Source of the DNA: Edolisoma coerulescens
Lineage: Eukaryota; Chordata; Aves; Passeriformes; Campephagidae
Reading direction: 5' to 3'
Assembly (NCBI GenBank): GCA_013397115.1
Contig: VWZW01006247.1
Span: 62,001-126,000, forward strand
Length of the DNA: 64,000 bases
In this document: piece after piece, positions 63,845 through 64,000 of the stretch
Numbering within the stretch: the first letter of the stretch is position 1
How the letters are laid out: each line of letters opens with the position of its first letter
Program-made: the position numbers and the translations under genes
The notes under the pieces: model-generated
Told to the model about the DNA's origin: nothing
Database searches by the model: none
Seen by the model: only the letters and a program-made list of their open reading frames with translations

Positions 63845-63970
63845 CTCTATGTCTACGTGCTTTCAAGAGGCCTTGTGAGTAAAACATCATCTTTGTTTCC
63901 CCATCTCTAAAACTGGGATTATAATACTCTCCCATAACAGCGGAGTTTCGAAATGTTAATTTCTGGAAGT
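63845..63970 (+). repeat. MIR-like fragment
   Basis: The block 'tttccccatctctaaaac' at 63895-63912, followed by 'tgggattataatactctccc' (63913-63932), closely follows the conserved central part of MIR (the 'tttccccatctgtaaaatgg' region and its 'ataata' continuation). The sequence after 63940 is diverged. Confidence 0.65.
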
Positions 63971-64000
63971 TTTAACAAATGTTAAATATCAGTTGTTTTG

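Noticed and set aside
1..64000. CRISPR arrays, operons, tRNA or rRNA genes
   Set aside because: No regularly spaced direct repeats with unique spacers, no cloverleaf or rRNA core sequences and no prokaryotic gene organisation were seen. The genomic texture is vertebrate.

Overview
This window looks like non-coding nuclear DNA of an amniote, most likely a bird. Nothing in it resembles a bacterial, phage or organellar gene layout. The longest open frames are under 190 codons, lie in GC-rich or low-complexity DNA, overlap each other on both strands, and match no protein family I recognise. The avian call rests on three things. The only long mobile element is an old CR1-type LINE. The other recognisable repeats are short, heavily decayed CR1 and MIR/CORE-SINE-like fragments. 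Young Alu, B1/B2 or L1 copies are absent, and overall repeat density is low. A crocodilian or turtle is possible but would usually be richer in repeats. Two single N bases (13565 and 51742) suggest an assembled or draft sequence.

Layout. Positions 1-17.8 kb are mostly unique sequence with GC-rich patches (about 1.0-1.3, 6.3-6.6, 10.4-10.6 and 11.8-13.1 kb). This part also holds an old repeat fragment near 1.5 kb, a purine-only-like tract at 7.68-7.97 kb, a TG/CA inverted repeat at 10.19 kb, a perfect 20-bp minisatellite at 12.94 kb, an A-rich tract containing an N at 13.55 kb, and a 45-bp tandem duplication at 14.4 kb. Positions 17.87-19.39 kb hold a decayed CR1 LINE: reverse-transcriptase remnants in all three plus frames, followed by the 3' untranslated region. 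A 39-bp poly(A) tract follows at 20.1 kb. Positions 20-41 kb are unique sequence with a C-rich patch (25.85-26.06 kb) and several stretches that read like conserved non-coding elements (26.9-27.4, 31.5-32.1 and 33.7-34.0 kb).

Positions 41.6-64 kb are AT-richer and contain most of the ancient repeat fragments: an L2/MIR-like tail at 41.75 kb, MIR-like pieces at 44.9, 56.45 (minus), 56.7, 58.7 (minus) and 63.85 kb, and a CR1 3' end at 45.2 kb. A compound (ATT)n(ACT)n(ATT)n microsatellite lies at 53.28 kb. Two more enhancer-like stretches are proposed at 50.4-50.64 and 59.05-59.7 kb.

No gene is called, so no pathway or operon can be described. The window is either a gene desert or part of a large intron; the sequence alone does not decide which. 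Repeat-family names come from recalled consensus features and not from a database search. The conserved-element calls are inferences from composition and motif content.
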